Part shown: positions 19,426-20,000 of the stretch, piece by piece | Layout of the letters: each line of letters opens with the position of its first letter | Position numbering within the stretch: the stretch's first letter is position 1 | Source of the DNA: Halocaridina rubra | Taxonomy: Eukaryota; Arthropoda; Malacostraca; Decapoda; Atyidae | Length of the DNA: 20,000 bases | Direction of reading: 5' to 3' | Assembly (NCBI GenBank): GCA_037179515.1 | Contig: JAXCGZ010017753.1 | Location: 1-20,000, forward strand | Made by a program: the position numbers and the translations under genes | Notes under the pieces: model-generated | Told to the model about the DNA's origin: nothing | What the model saw: the letters and a program-made list of their open reading frames with translations, nothing else | Database searches by the model: none

Positions 19426-20000
19426 TATTACCCCAGTTATTCGCGCTTCTTGGTTCGCTTTCTCACTCTATCACGTTTTTGTTTTGGATAAATTATTATT
19501 TCATTTCATGGGTATATGAAAAAATATTAAAATATTAAAAGAAAAAATTCTCAGTATTTTCTTCTTTCTTTATTGAAAAAAAACATATTTCATTATCTAA
19601 TTAATAAAAAAAAATTATTTCCCAGCCTACAAATAATAAAACAGTAAAAAATAGTAAAAAACATAAACGTAGATAGGTAGATAGATACGTTTATTGACCA
19701 CCTCTTTTGAAAAGTACAGTATAATCCTTACAAAAGGAATATTTGGTCCAAATTACAATGAATAAATACAATAGATTTTGTATACTCATCAAATAAGTAG
19801 ATGAATTTTAAATTAATATACATTGTACTAATAACTGAATGATATACATACGTACAGTATAACTCACAGTATTGCATCATACGAAATAGTGATCGTCAGC
19901 ATACAATGTATTGGGGTCGTAGCTACGTGAGCTAGCATATATATTTATATTTCCAGTAGTTTCATGATTTTATTGATAAAAAAAACGTATTTATTAGCCT
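19423..20000 (+). mobile_element. Tigger derivative (element G), cut by the window end
   Basis: Starts CAGTATTACCCCAGTTATTC then GCGCTTCTTGGTTCGCTTTC, matching the right terminus of element A read inverted. It continues through the same interior in reverse order: ATTATTTCCCAGCCTACAAA, AACAGTAAAAAATAGTAAAA, CTCACAGTATTGCATCAT, then ATTGGGGTCGTAGCTACGTG and CATGATTTTATTGATAAA at the window edge. It is therefore an A-like element in opposite orientation, interrupted at 19668-19840 by a foreign segment. Confidence 0.82.
19668..19840 (-). mobile_element. Short LINE/SINE-like 3' end inserted in element G
   Basis: Element A has no equivalent of this 173-bp stretch, which separates AAAAAACATAAA from GATATACATACGTACAG in G. 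On the minus strand it ends GGTCAATAAACGTATCTATC then TACCTATCTACG: an AATAAA signal followed by a TATC-type microsatellite tail, as in the 3' ends of many non-LTR retrotransposons. It carries no coding sequence, so the family cannot be named. Confidence 0.45.

Overview
The window looks like a fragment of a large, repeat-rich arthropod nuclear genome, most likely a decapod crustacean. This is inference: the gene present is animal-specific and closest in wording to arthropod PIX proteins. The dense long (TA)n, (ATT)n and (TC)n tracts and the many Tigger/pogo elements also fit. No bacterial features (operons, RBS, CRISPR) are present.

The only recognisable host gene is on the minus strand: the 5' part of a PIX (PAK-interacting exchange factor; ARHGEF7/beta-PIX, Drosophila RtGEF) gene. 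Five coding exons (11667-11599, 10144-10018, 6382-6202, 5897-5679, 4544-4346) join without a frame break into 265 residues holding a complete SH3 domain and most of the RhoGEF (DH) domain. The rest (end of DH, PH, PAK/GIT-binding tail) must lie beyond position 1. A splice acceptor just 5' of the start codon implies an upstream non-coding exon. Intron 3 is best read as a GC-AG intron.

The rest is mobile or simple-sequence DNA. 1-300: (TC)n then (TA)n. 300-4082: an old Tigger element with a broken minus-strand transposase, into which a 1.57 kb non-autonomous Tigger derivative (2160-3729) is nested. 4083-11720: the PIX exons and AT-rich introns; intron 2 holds a decayed Ty3/Gypsy gag relic (8611-9560, plus strand) and a probable tRNA-type SINE head. 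11917-15383: a (TA)n tract and a degenerate full-length Tigger transposase (12601-14208, plus), followed by a roughly 210-bp tandem array. 15384-17061: another non-autonomous Tigger derivative. 17064-20000: a mosaic of (TA)n tracts and Tigger ends (elements D, E, F, G), including a 1.05 kb long inverted repeat (18199-19243) whose arms carry mirrored trinucleotide microsatellites, and a short LINE-like tail in element G.

The Tigger copies share terminal repeats, leader sequence and transposase start, so they are one family at different stages of decay; none in view can encode a working transposase. I do not see a convincing new multi-gene system. The most unusual items are the long inverted repeat, the exon-like tandem cassettes, the amplified transposase leader, the chain of Tigger ends against TA microsatellites, and the GC-AG intron.
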